Shown: positions 25,452-32,604 of the stretch, piece by piece | Position numbering within the stretch: the stretch's first letter is position 1 | How the letters are laid out: the number at the start of each line of letters is the position of its first letter | Source of the DNA: Cupriavidus campinensis | GTDB taxonomy: Bacteria > Pseudomonadota > Gammaproteobacteria > Burkholderiales > Burkholderiaceae | Assembly: GCF_905397395.1 (NCBI RefSeq) | Contig: NZ_CAJPVH010000057.1 | Location: forward strand, 1-32,604 | Direction of reading: 5' to 3' | Length of the DNA stretch: 32,604 nt | Program-made: the position numbers and the translations under genes | The notes under the pieces: generated by a model | The model's input: only the letters and a program-made list of their open reading frames with translations | The model's database searches: none | Told to the model about the DNA's origin: nothing

Positions 25452-26324
25452 TCAGGCTACCGCGTCCGCCGGTTGCTTCTGCAGCAGCGCCAGCAGTTGC
25501 GCCAGCTCGGCGCGCAGCTTGCGACGGTCGACGATCATGTCGATCGCGCCCTTCTGCAGCAGGAACTCGGCACGCTGGAAGCCTTCCGGCAGCTTCTCGC
25601 GCACGGTCTGCTCGATCACGCGCGGGCCTGCAAAGCCGATCAGCGCCTTGGGTTCGGCAATCACCACGTCGCCCAGGAAGGCGAAGCTGGCGGAAACGCC
25701 GCCCATGGTCGGGTCGGTCAGCACGCTGATGAACGGCAGCTTGGCGTTGGCCAGCTGGTTCAGCATGGCCGTGGTCTTGGCCATCTGCATCAGCGACAGC
25801 AGGCTTTCCTGCATGCGCGCACCGCCCGTGGCGGTAATGCAGATGAACGGCACCTTCTGCTCGAGCGCCGCCTGCGCGCCGCGCGCGAAGCGCTCGCCCA
25901 CCACGGAGCCCATCGAACCGCCCATGAACTCGAACTCGAAGCAGCTCACCACCACCGGAATGGTGTGGATGGCACCGCCGATGACGACCATGGCATCGGT
26001 CTCGCCGGTCTCTTCCATGGCGGCCTTGATGCGGTCCGGGTACTTCTTGGTGTCCTTGAACTTCAGGGCGTCCACCGGCACGATTTCCTGGCCGATCTCA
26101 TAGCGGCCCTCGGCGTCCAGCAGCGCGTCCAGCCGCTCGCGCGAGCGGATGCGCATATGGTGGTCGCACTTCGGGCAGACGTGCAGATTGGCCTCGACGT
26201 CGGTCCGGTACAGCGTGGACTCGCACGCCGGGCACTTGACCCACAGCCCTTCCGGAATGCCCTTGCGGGTGGAGGGGTCGGTCTGTTGAATCTTGGGAGG
26301 CAGGAGTTTATCCAACCAGCTCAT
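25452..26324 (-). CDS. accD: Acetyl-CoA carboxylase carboxyltransferase subunit beta
   Basis: This 290-residue subunit, with AccA, transfers CO2 from biotin to acetyl-CoA to start fatty acid synthesis. The N-terminal zinc ribbon has four cysteines (C31, C34, C50, C53; CX2C-X15-CX2C). The crotonase-like core includes TATGGARMQES and DPTMGGVSASFAFLGDV, the acyl-CoA and oxyanion stretches. AAAGGAG sits 6 bases upstream of the ATG. The 193-base gap to trpA upstream holds a 22-base inverted repeat that may regulate this gene. Confidence 0.97.
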   Translation of the reverse strand: MSWLDKLLPPKIQQTDPSTRKGIPEGLWVKCPACESTLYRTDVEANLHVCPKCDHHMRIRSRERLDALLDAEGRYEIGQEIVPVDALKFKDTKKYPDRIKAAMEETGETDAMVVIGGAIHTIPVVVSCFEFEFMGGSMGSVVGERFARGAQAALEQKVPFICITATGGARMQESLLSLMQMAKTTAMLNQLANAKLPFISVLTDPTMGGVSASFAFLGDVVIAEPKALIGFAGPRVIEQTVREKLPEGFQRAEFLLQKGAIDMIVDRRKLRAELAQLLALLQKQPADAVA

Positions 26325-26452
26325 GAAAGCTCCTTTCGGATAGCCGCCGCCCGCGCGCCAGCCTGCATGCGCAGGCGCTGACGGTGGGACGGCAGGGAAT
26401 CAGGCCGCGAATTTACCATGCCGGGCCGGTCTGGCCGAAGCAAATCGCATCG

Positions 26453-26474
26453 ATTGTGATACATCGATCACAAT
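26453..26474. promoter_or_regulatory. Candidate operator, ATTGTGAT-N6-ATCACAAT
   Basis: Two perfect 8-base half-sites (26453-26460 and 26467-26474) flank ACATCG. The element is AT-rich within a GC-rich gap and lies about 130-150 bases upstream of the accD start. CATCGAT also occurs twice as a direct repeat with 14-base spacing (26448-26454 and 26462-26468), interleaved with the half-sites. The two-fold symmetry and length fit a dimeric helix-turn-helix regulator. The spacing between the TGTGA and TCACA cores is 8, not the 6 of a CRP site. The cognate regulator is unknown. Confidence 0.55.
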
Positions 26475-26517
26475 AGAGCGACGCCGATGTCGGCATGGCG
26501 TCACGTTTTGCCGTCGC

Positions 26518-27315
26518 TCAGGCGTCCAGGGCCTGGCGGATTTCGGCGATGAAGTCGCGCAGCGCGGTCACTGCCTGGTCACGCGGAGCGTCTTCCAGCA
26601 GTTGCACCAGCCGGCTGCCGATCACCACGGCGTCCGCCACGCTGCCGATGGCGCGCGCGGTCTGGGCATCGCGAATGCCGAAGCCCACGCCCACCGGCAG
26701 GTTGGCGTGACGCTTGATCAGCGGCAGGCGGCTCGCCACGCTTTCCAGGTCGATCGTGGCCGAGCCGGTCACGCCCTTGAGCGACACGTAATAAAGATAG
26801 CCGCTGGCGACCTTCGCCACCGCCTCGATGCGCGCATCGGTGGAGGTCGGAGCGAGCAGGAAGATGGGATCCATCTCATTAGCGCGCATCAGTGCGGCAA
26901 ACGCCTCGCACTCCTCGGGCGGATAGTCGACCACGAGCACGCCGTCCACACCGGCCGCGCGGGCGGCCTTGGCGAAGGCCTCGTCGCCCATCCGCTCGAT
27001 CGGGTTGGCGTAGCCCATCAGCACCACAGGCGTGTTGGCGTCGGTTTTGCGGAATTCTGCGACCCAGGCGAGTACCTGCGTCAGCGTCACGCCCTGCGCA
27101 AGCGCCCGCTCGGACGCGCGCTGGATCACCGGGCCGTCGGCCATGGGGTCCGAGAACGGCACGCCGAGTTCGATCACATCGGCGCCGCCGGCCACCAGCG
27201 CGTGCATCAGGTCCACGGTCAGGCCGGGCGCCGGATCGCCGGCAGTGATGAACGGAATCAGGCCCTTCTTCTGCTGCGCGGCCAGGGCCGCGAAAGTCTT
27301 CTGGATGCGGGACAT
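26518..27315 (-). CDS. trpA: Tryptophan synthase alpha chain
   Basis: This 265-residue TIM-barrel subunit cleaves indole-3-glycerol phosphate to indole, which is channelled to TrpB. The catalytic Glu49 (DVIELGVPFSDP) and Asp60 (ADGP) fall at exactly the Salmonella positions. The phosphate-binding loops FGI and VIGSRLV near the C-terminus are present. It begins 8 bases after the stop of the DNA methyltransferase gene that separates it from trpB, so all three are probably co-transcribed. Confidence 0.97.
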   Translation of the reverse strand: MSRIQKTFAALAAQQKKGLIPFITAGDPAPGLTVDLMHALVAGGADVIELGVPFSDPMADGPVIQRASERALAQGVTLTQVLAWVAEFRKTDANTPVVLMGYANPIERMGDEAFAKAARAAGVDGVLVVDYPPEECEAFAALMRANEMDPIFLLAPTSTDARIEAVAKVASGYLYYVSLKGVTGSATIDLESVASRLPLIKRHANLPVGVGFGIRDAQTARAIGSVADAVVIGSRLVQLLEDAPRDQAVTALRDFIAEIRQALDA

Positions 27316-27323
27316 GTCAGGAA

Positions 27324-28208
27324 TTAGATAAGGCGTTGGACGGCGGCATCGGCTTCCGCGGCATCGTCATTGGCTGCGGGGGCGGCGGCGGGAACCGGAT
27401 CTGGAACGGCGGGCGTGACCAGCGGAATGGCCGCCTCCACCCGCTGCCGCACCAGCTGCGCGTACTCAGGATTCATCTCATAGCCGACGAAGCGCCGGCC
27501 ATGGCGCACGCAGGCCACGGCGGTGGTGCCGCTGCCCGTGAACGGATCGAGCACGAGCCCGCCCGGCGGGCAGCTTGACAGCACCATCCGCTCCACGATC
27601 TCGAGCGGCTTCTGGGTCGGATGGTCGGCGCGCTCGGGGTCCTGGCGATGGATGCGGGACACGCTCCACAGGTCCTTCGGGTTGTACCCCACCTCGAGCC
27701 ACTTCTTGCCCTCGAAGCGCGGCCGGCTGCGTGCCTTCTTGGTCTCGGCGTCGTACGGAATCCGTACCGGGTCGAGGTCGAAGTAGTAGTCGCGCTGGCG
27801 GGCGAAGAAGCCGATGTTGTCATGCACCGACGAATACTTGCGGGTGGTGCCTCCCATGCTCGGCACGCGGCGGTCCCAGATGATCTCGTTGATCATGGTC
27901 AACCGTTGCTTGAGCATCACGAACAGCTCGGGCGAGTACTGCCACGTGCAGAACAGGTAGAGCGAGCCGCGCGGCGCGATTTTCGGCACGATGGCGTCCA
28001 TCCACCGCTCGGACCATTCCAGGTAGGCCTGGCCCGAGAGGCGGTCGGAATCGTTGCCGTAGTCCTTGCCCAGCCCATAGGGTGGGTCAGCCACGACGAG
28101 ATCGATGGAGCCGTCGGGGATCTTGGAGATCCCTTCCAGCACGTCTTCCTGGTAGAGCCGCAGCGCGGAGGAGTCCAGCAGGTCGGATTCGGGAGGCAGC
28201 ACTTGCAT
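27324..28208 (-). CDS. DNA adenine N6-methyltransferase (beta class) inside the trp cluster
   Basis: This 294-residue AdoMet-dependent DNA methylase has the catalytic motif IV DPPY (41-44) near the N-terminus and motif I DPFTGSGTT (221-229) near the C-terminus, with a recognition region between. That order defines the beta class, and DPPY favours N6-adenine. HPTQKP (196-201) is typical of the group. No restriction nuclease gene is adjacent, so it looks like an orphan, regulatory-type enzyme. Its ATG shares one base with the trpB stop (TGATG), giving tight translational coupling. A methylase at this place between trpB and trpA is known from Ralstonia and Burkholderia genomes. The C-terminal 30 residues are Ala/Pro-rich and probably disordered. 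Target sequence is unknown from this window. Confidence 0.94.
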   Translation of the reverse strand: MQVLPPESDLLDSSALRLYQEDVLEGISKIPDGSIDLVVADPPYGLGKDYGNDSDRLSGQAYLEWSERWMDAIVPKIAPRGSLYLFCTWQYSPELFVMLKQRLTMINEIIWDRRVPSMGGTTRKYSSVHDNIGFFARQRDYYFDLDPVRIPYDAETKKARSRPRFEGKKWLEVGYNPKDLWSVSRIHRQDPERADHPTQKPLEIVERMVLSSCPPGGLVLDPFTGSGTTAVACVRHGRRFVGYEMNPEYAQLVRQRVEAAIPLVTPAVPDPVPAAAPAANDDAAEADAAVQRLI

Positions 28209-29401
28209 CAGAGCTTCAGCCCCGCACGTTCGGCCACGGTGTGCATGTCCTTGTCGCCCCGGCCGGAGAGGTTCACCAGCAACAGCTTGTCCTTCGGCAG
28301 CGTCGGCGCCAGCTTGCACGCGTAGGCGATGGCATGGCTCGACTCCAGCGCCGGGATGATGCCCTCGATGCGACAGCAGTCATGGAAGGCCTTGAGCGCC
28401 TCGTCGTCGGTGATCGGCACGTACTGCGCGCGGCCGATGTCCTTGAGCCATGCGTGCTCGGGGCCCACGCCGGGGTAGTCCAGGCCGGCCGAGACCGAAT
28501 GGGTCTCGATGATCTGGCCGTTGGCGTCCTGCAGCAGGTAGGTGCGGTTGCCGTGCAGCACGCCCGGCGAGCCGCCGGTCAGCGACGCCGCGTGGCGGCC
28601 CGTCTCCAGGCCGTCGCCGGCGGCTTCCACGCCGATCAGCTGCACATCGGGATAGTCGATATACGGGTAGAAGATGCCCATCGCATTGGAGCCGCCGCCC
28701 ACGCACGCGATGACCGCGTCCGGCTGGCGGCCGGCCAGCTCGGGCATCTGCACCTTGGCTTCCTCGCCGATCACGCACTGGAAGTCACGCACCATCATCG
28801 GATACGGGTGCGGGCCAGCCACGGTACCGATGATGTAGAACGTGGATTCCACGTTGGTCACCCAGTCGCGCATCGCTTCATTGAGCGCGTCCTTGAGCGT
28901 GCGCGAGCCGGACTCCACGGGCACCACGGTGGCGCCGAGCAGCTTCATGCGGTAGACGTTGGCGGCCTGGCGCTGCACGTCTTCGGCGCCCATGTAGACC
29001 ACGCACTCCATGCCGAAACGCGCGGCAATCGTCGCCGTGGCCACGCCGTGCATGCCGGCGCCGGTTTCGGCGATCACGCGCTTCTTGCCCATCTTGCGGG
29101 CCAGAATCGCCTGGCCGATCACATTGTTGATCTTGTGCGCGCCGGTATGGTTCAGGTCTTCGCGCTTGAGGAAGATCTGCGCCCCGCCGAGCGTCTCGCT
29201 CCAGCGCTGCGCGTGGTAGATCGGCGACGGGCGGCCGACGAAGTGCTTCAGCTCGCGCCGGTATTCGGCGTCGAACGCGGGATCGTTCTGGGATTGCGCA
29301 TAGGCTTCGCGCAGCTCGTCCAGCGCGTGGACCAGCGTTTCGGAAACGAAGGTGCCGCCATAGGGGCCGAAATGGCCACGGGAATCGGGCAAGTCGTACA
29401 T
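28208..29401 (-). CDS. trpB: Tryptophan synthase beta chain
   Basis: This 397-residue PLP enzyme condenses indole with serine to form tryptophan. HTGAHKINN holds the PLP lysine (Lys90 from this start), and GGGSNAMGIFYPY binds the cofactor phosphate. The ATG at 29401 gives the MYDLPDSRGHFGPYGG N-terminus common in this group; an in-frame GTG at 29425 would add eight residues. The stop overlaps the methylase start by one base. trpF lies 102 bases upstream on the same strand. Confidence 0.97.
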   Translation of the reverse strand: MYDLPDSRGHFGPYGGTFVSETLVHALDELREAYAQSQNDPAFDAEYRRELKHFVGRPSPIYHAQRWSETLGGAQIFLKREDLNHTGAHKINNVIGQAILARKMGKKRVIAETGAGMHGVATATIAARFGMECVVYMGAEDVQRQAANVYRMKLLGATVVPVESGSRTLKDALNEAMRDWVTNVESTFYIIGTVAGPHPYPMMVRDFQCVIGEEAKVQMPELAGRQPDAVIACVGGGSNAMGIFYPYIDYPDVQLIGVEAAGDGLETGRHAASLTGGSPGVLHGNRTYLLQDANGQIIETHSVSAGLDYPGVGPEHAWLKDIGRAQYVPITDDEALKAFHDCCRIEGIIPALESSHAIAYACKLAPTLPKDKLLLVNLSGRGDKDMHTVAERAGLKL

Positions 29402-29503
29402 GTCCAGGCTCTCAGGATGGCGCACCGGCCCGGTTCGGGCAGGGGCGCGGAAATTCGGGGATGCGGCCGGCAGGCGGCGGGAACGGGTCCGGGAGGCCCC
29501 GGG

Positions 29504-30250
29504 TCACCCTGCTTCCGCCATGCGCACGGCACGCACGAACGCGGCAATGCGGGCGTGGTCCTTCACGCCCTTCGACGCCTCCACGCCGCTACTTACATCC
29601 ACGGCATAGGGGCGCACGCGCTCAATCGCGCCAGCGACGTTTTGCGCGTTCAACCCACCACTCAAAACGATGCGAGGAGCGCCGTTTGCGTTCGGGCTGC
29701 CCTTGGGGGGCACGGAGGGTGCCGGCTGCGAGGTGAAAACCAGCGCCGGATCGGTCGGAAGCCATTGGCCGGGAATCAGGGTCCAGTCGAAGACGTGGCC
29801 GCCACCGCCATAGCCTTCCACGAAGGCATCGAGCAACAGGCCGGCGGCGTCACGATATTGATCGGCGAATTCTACCAAATCGAGCCCCGGACGAACACGG
29901 GCCGCGCGCACGAAAGGCAGCCGGCAGCGCCGGGCGATCTCCGCGCACTGCTCGGGGGTCTCGTCGCCGTGGAACTGGAGTAGCGTCAACGGCACCCGCT
30001 CGGCCACGTGGGCCACTTCCTCGGCATCGGCATTGACGAACAGGCCGACCACCGAGACGAACGGCGCCACACGCTCGGCCAGTGCCGCCGCGCGCGCCAC
30101 GTCCACATAGCGCGGGCTGCCGGCGTAGCAGACCAGGCCGATGGCATCGGCGCCGGCGTCCACGGCGGCGCGGACGTCGTCCTCGCGGGTCAGGCCGCAG
30201 ATCTTGACGCGGGTGCGGGCGGGCATCTGGCTGAAATCAGGCGCCGTCAT
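29504..30250 (-). CDS. trpF: Phosphoribosylanthranilate isomerase TrpF
   Basis: This 248-residue TIM-barrel enzyme catalyses the Amadori rearrangement before indole-glycerol-phosphate synthase. The catalytic Cys18 (KICGLT) and Asp155 (HVFDW) are present, as are QFHGDE (92-97) and LSGGLN (196-201). It is longer than most TrpF (about 200-215): a Pro/Ser/Asn-rich stretch (about residues 163-192) is inserted between the FDW helix and the LSGGL strand, and the loop usually GGTGK reads GGGGH. The ATG at 30250 is preferred over one at 30265 because GGAG lies 9 bases before it. It overlaps the 3' end of truA by 14 bases, implying coupling. Confidence 0.95.
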   Translation of the reverse strand: MTAPDFSQMPARTRVKICGLTREDDVRAAVDAGADAIGLVCYAGSPRYVDVARAAALAERVAPFVSVVGLFVNADAEEVAHVAERVPLTLLQFHGDETPEQCAEIARRCRLPFVRAARVRPGLDLVEFADQYRDAAGLLLDAFVEGYGGGGHVFDWTLIPGQWLPTDPALVFTSQPAPSVPPKGSPNANGAPRIVLSGGLNAQNVAGAIERVRPYAVDVSSGVEASKGVKDHARIAAFVRAVRMAEAG

Positions 30251-31058
30251 CGGTAAAGACTCCATGGAAGAAGCTCGCGGACGGGTCCGCAGCGGGCAGC
30301 CGGTACGGCTCAGGATACTTTACGCCGGCCAGGTAGAGGCCGTCGGGCATGAAGGTTGGCGCAGCCTGGCGGCGGTCGCGGCCAGCCAGCACCTCAGCCA
30401 TCCAGCTGGCCGGATAGCGGCCCCGCCCTACCGCCACGAGGCAACCCATCAGGTTGCGCACCATGTGATGCAGGAAGGCGCTGGCGCGGAAGCGCAGGAA
30501 GACCCAGTTGCCATCGGCCTTCAGCGTCACGTCGTACATTGTCTTGATGGGCGACTTGGCCTGGCACTCGGCGGCGCGGAAGGCCGAGAAATCGTGCTCG
30601 CCCAGCAGGCAGCTCGCGGCAGCGCGCATGGCGTCGACGTCGAGCCGCTGGCCCGGCGGCAGCATCAGGTAGCCGGCGCGGCCGTGCAGCATCGGCACGC
30701 GGTGCGGGCCGGTGTAGAGCGCGTAGTAATACTTGCGCTCGAACGCCAGGAAGCGCGCGTGGAAGCCCTCGTCCACCGGCTCGGCCCATTGCAGGGCCAC
30801 CGACGGCGGCAGGAAGGCGTTGATGCCGCGCACCCAGGAAAACTTGTCGCGCGAGAGTTCGGTATCGAGATGAATCACCTGCCCGAGCGCATGCACGCCG
30901 GCATCGGTACGCCCCGCCACCGTGGTCAGCAGGCGAGTCCCGGCAAAACGCTCGATGGCGTCCTCCAGATGGTCCTGCACGGTATTGCGGTGCGGTTGCG
31001 ACTGCCAGCCCGAGAAGGCCGACCCGTCGTAATGAAGCCCGATGGCGATGCGATTCAT
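30237..31058 (-). CDS. truA: tRNA pseudouridine(38-40) synthase TruA
   Basis: This 273-residue enzyme modifies uridines 38-40 in the anticodon arm of many tRNAs. The catalytic Asp52 lies in GRTDAGVHALGQ. FSAFRAAECQAKSPIKT and FLHHMVRNLMGCLVAVG are conserved TruA core stretches. The ATG at 31058 gives the usual MNRIAIGLHYDGSAFSGWQ start; an in-frame TTG three codons upstream is possible. A hairpin with T-tract ends only 5 bases before the ATG. The fimV-truA-trpF order is shared with many beta- and gammaproteobacteria. Confidence 0.96.
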   Translation of the reverse strand: MNRIAIGLHYDGSAFSGWQSQPHRNTVQDHLEDAIERFAGTRLLTTVAGRTDAGVHALGQVIHLDTELSRDKFSWVRGINAFLPPSVALQWAEPVDEGFHARFLAFERKYYYALYTGPHRVPMLHGRAGYLMLPPGQRLDVDAMRAAASCLLGEHDFSAFRAAECQAKSPIKTMYDVTLKADGNWVFLRFRASAFLHHMVRNLMGCLVAVGRGRYPASWMAEVLAGRDRRQAAPTFMPDGLYLAGVKYPEPYRLPAADPSASFFHGVFTDDGA

Positions 31059-31063
31059 GGATC

Positions 31064-31102
31064 CCAAAAGAAAATGCGCCGGAAGGGACGCTTCCGGCGC
31101 AT
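31064..31102 (-). terminator. Hairpin with T-tract between fimV and truA
   Basis: On the - strand 12-base arms (31102-31091 and 31085-31074) pair perfectly around a 5-base loop and are followed by TTTTCTTTTG. It lies 88 bases after the fimV stop and ends 5 bases before the truA ATG, so it can act as a fimV terminator or as a control element in a truA leader. Confidence 0.88.
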
Positions 31103-31190
31103 CGCTTCGGGCCGCAACGGCGTGGCGCCGTGCAAGCCCTCCATCATACCGGCCTTTGCAGGCCGTTTTCCGACGCGTGACCGCTTCCGG

Positions 31191-32604
31191 TCAGGCCACC
31201 TCGCGCAGCAGCGTGCGCGCTTCGGCCTGGAGCGGGTCTTGCGACTGATCCACCACTTCCTGGAGCAGTTCGCGGGCCCCTTCCTTGTCGCCGATCTCGA
31301 TGTAGGCACGGGCCAGGTCGAGCTTGATCTGCATGTCGCGGCCGCCGTCCATGCCGTTGGCGGACAGGGTGCTGGCGGACACGCCGTGGGTGGTGTCACC
31401 ACCGCCCTCGGACGTCACGCGGGACAGGTCGATCGGCTCGGCCAGACGGCCGTTCTGCAGCATCGTCGGCGCCGGCAGCGGCACCGAGTCGGCCAGCGGG
31501 TCGTTATCCGCCGACTTGCCGGCGCTGCCGGGGTTCAGGTCGAGCGAGATGCCCGACATGTCGAACTCCAGCGGGCGCGAACGCGTCGGGGTATCGAGTG
31601 CCGGCACCTCGGCCAGATGGCGGCTGTCCACGTGGGCCGGCATGTCGAGACCGGCATCGTGGCTTTCGTCGAGTACGTCATCCAGACGTGCCACCGGTTC
31701 CGCTTGGGATTCGCTACCGAATACCAGCGAGGCCGACTCCGGTGCCACGATAGGCTCCCCCGGCGCGGGCGCCGGGAAGGCGTCGAGCGGCAGTGCCAGG
31801 TCCGCCATGGCGGGCTCGCGCGGCGGCTGCTCGAGGTTGTGCGCGGGGTCCTGCGTGCGCCACTGGTCCGCGACCGGCGTGGTGGTATCCACTTCGGCCG
31901 TGGTGTCCGGCGTTACCGACAAATACAAGGCATTGCTCGAGTCCAGCTTGCGACCCATTTCGGCGGCCTGCAGCCAGTCCGCGCCTTGCCCGCCCGTCTG
32001 GGCGAACATTTCTTCTGCAATCACTCGGAAACCTTCCACATCCTGACGAGTGTTGTAAATCTCCAGCAGCTTCAGGCGAATGGCCTGACGCTCTGGGTTC
32101 TGTTGCAGCGCTTCGCGCAGGATTTCTTCTGCCTGCACGTCGCGCCCGTAGGCGATATACACCTCCGCCTCGGCGATCGGGTCCACCTCGGTGGCTTCCG
32201 GCGAGTTGTTGCCAATCCGGAAATCGGCGCCAAACACGCTGTGCTGCGAGGTATCCACGCTCTGGCCGCCGGCGGTGCCGAACAGCGAATGGCCACCGGC
32301 CATCACCGTGCTTTCCTGCGACAGGATGCTGTCGCCGAAGCCACCGTTGTCGGCGGTCTTCTGCTTCTGGCGGCGGCGATAGACGGCGTAGCCGCCCAGC
32401 AGCGCGACCAGCAGGCCGGCGCCCGGCAGCAGCATCGGGTTGCCAAGCAGTTCGTCCAGGAACGAGGTTTCCGGCACCGGTGCGGGCTGCACGCGCGGCG
32501 CAGGCTTCTTCACGGCCACAGGGGCGGAAGCCGCGGCAGCCGGCGCGGGTGCGGCGGCGTCTGCCTGCGGTGCCGAAGCGGCGGCCGTTGCAGCCACAGC
32601 GGCT
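31191..32604 (-). CDS. fimV: FimV-like protein, C-terminal part (5' end outside window)
   Basis: The frame is open to the right edge, so the N-terminal LysM-containing periplasmic part is missing. Visible in order are an Ala/Pro-rich periplasmic linker, a single transmembrane helix (NPMLLPGAGLLVALLGGYAVYRRR, at about 32375-32445) and a cytosolic tetratricopeptide-like stretch with IAEAEVYIAYGRDVQAEEILREAL. An acidic disordered region follows, and then the conserved C-terminal FimV domain (MQIKLDLARAYIEIGDKEGARELLQEV). FimV is a polar hub protein that binds peptidoglycan and supports type IV pili in Pseudomonas. Adjacent truA and the trp genes agree with FimV context. Confidence 0.92.
   Translation of the reverse strand, partial: AAVAATAAASAPQADAAAPAPAAAASAPVAVKKPAPRVQPAPVPETSFLDELLGNPMLLPGAGLLVALLGGYAVYRRRQKQKTADNGGFGDSILSQESTVMAGGHSLFGTAGGQSVDTSQHSVFGADFRIGNNSPEATEVDPIAEAEVYIAYGRDVQAEEILREALQQNPERQAIRLKLLEIYNTRQDVEGFRVIAEEMFAQTGGQGADWLQAAEMGRKLDSSNALYLSVTPDTTAEVDTTTPVADQWRTQDPAHNLEQPPREPAMADLALPLDAFPAPAPGEPIVAPESASLVFGSESQAEPVARLDDVLDESHDAGLDMPAHVDSRHLAEVPALDTPTRSRPLEFDMSGISLDLNPGSAGKSADNDPLADSVPLPAPTMLQNGRLAEPIDLSRVTSEGGGDTTHGVSASTLSANGMDGGRDMQIKLDLARAYIEIGDKEGARELLQEVVDQSQDPLQAEARTLLREVA

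Noticed and set aside
24039..26381. 780-residue frame on + opposite folC and accD
   Set aside because: Antisense shadow; no recognisable domain, and it runs through the accD terminator.
26453..26474. CRP binding site
   Set aside because: The TGTGA and TCACA cores are 8 bases apart instead of 6, so it is listed only as an unassigned operator.
26480..26502. Hairpin GACGCC/GGCGTC after trpA as terminator
   Set aside because: The stem is short with a large loop, and no T-tract follows on the - strand.
28082..29983. 633-residue frame on + opposite trpB and trpF
   Set aside because: Antisense shadow; His/Val/Ala-rich with no domain.
1..32604. CRISPR array, prophage, insertion sequence or toxin-antitoxin system
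   Set aside because: No spaced direct repeats, transposase, integrase or phage structural motif was seen on either strand.

Overview
The window is GC-rich chromosomal DNA from a betaproteobacterium, most likely Cupriavidus or a close Burkholderiaceae relative such as Ralstonia. This rests on gene content and order: rne-moaA-mobA-moeA, a subfamily I.2 lipase with its foldase, a stand-alone rpsU, and fimV-truA-trpF-trpB-DNA methylase-trpA-accD-folC-dedD-cvpA-purF-metZ. No IS element, phage gene, integrase, CRISPR array or toxin system was found. Almost every base belongs to an ordinary, intact housekeeping or accessory metabolic gene. I did not find a clearly undescribed multi-gene system; the findings are small-scale regulatory or structural oddities.

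Region 1 (1-4813, + strand): the 3' end of rne (RNase E), an intrinsic terminator, then molybdenum cofactor genes moaA, mobA and moeA. Region 2 (5024-11758): a small membrane protein on + converges on a minus-strand run. That run includes an NhaD-type Na+/H+ antiporter, a GhrB-like hydroxyacid reductase and rmuC, which look co-transcribed. Upstream of it lie a solitary LutC-like gene, pncB and a small secreted protein of unknown function. Region 3 (12137-13970, +): 7Fe ferredoxin fdxA, a thioredoxin-reductase-like ferredoxin-NADP reductase, and a tRNA-Asn with strong promoters.

Region 4 (14048-15975, -): secreted lipase lipA and its membrane-anchored foldase. Region 5 (16463-19800): rpsU (+), a LysE exporter and a PaaI-type thioesterase (-), and a NodI/NodJ-type ABC exporter pair (+).

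Region 6 (19870-32604, all -): reading from the right, fimV (5' end outside the window), truA, trpF, trpB, a beta-class DNA adenine methyltransferase, trpA, accD, folC, dedD, cvpA, purF and metZ. The cluster joins pseudouridylation, tryptophan, fatty acid, folate, purine and methionine synthesis. Hairpins followed by T-tracts sit directly before truA and before folC, so it is probably several transcription units rather than one. A 22-bp inverted repeat lies between trpA and accD.
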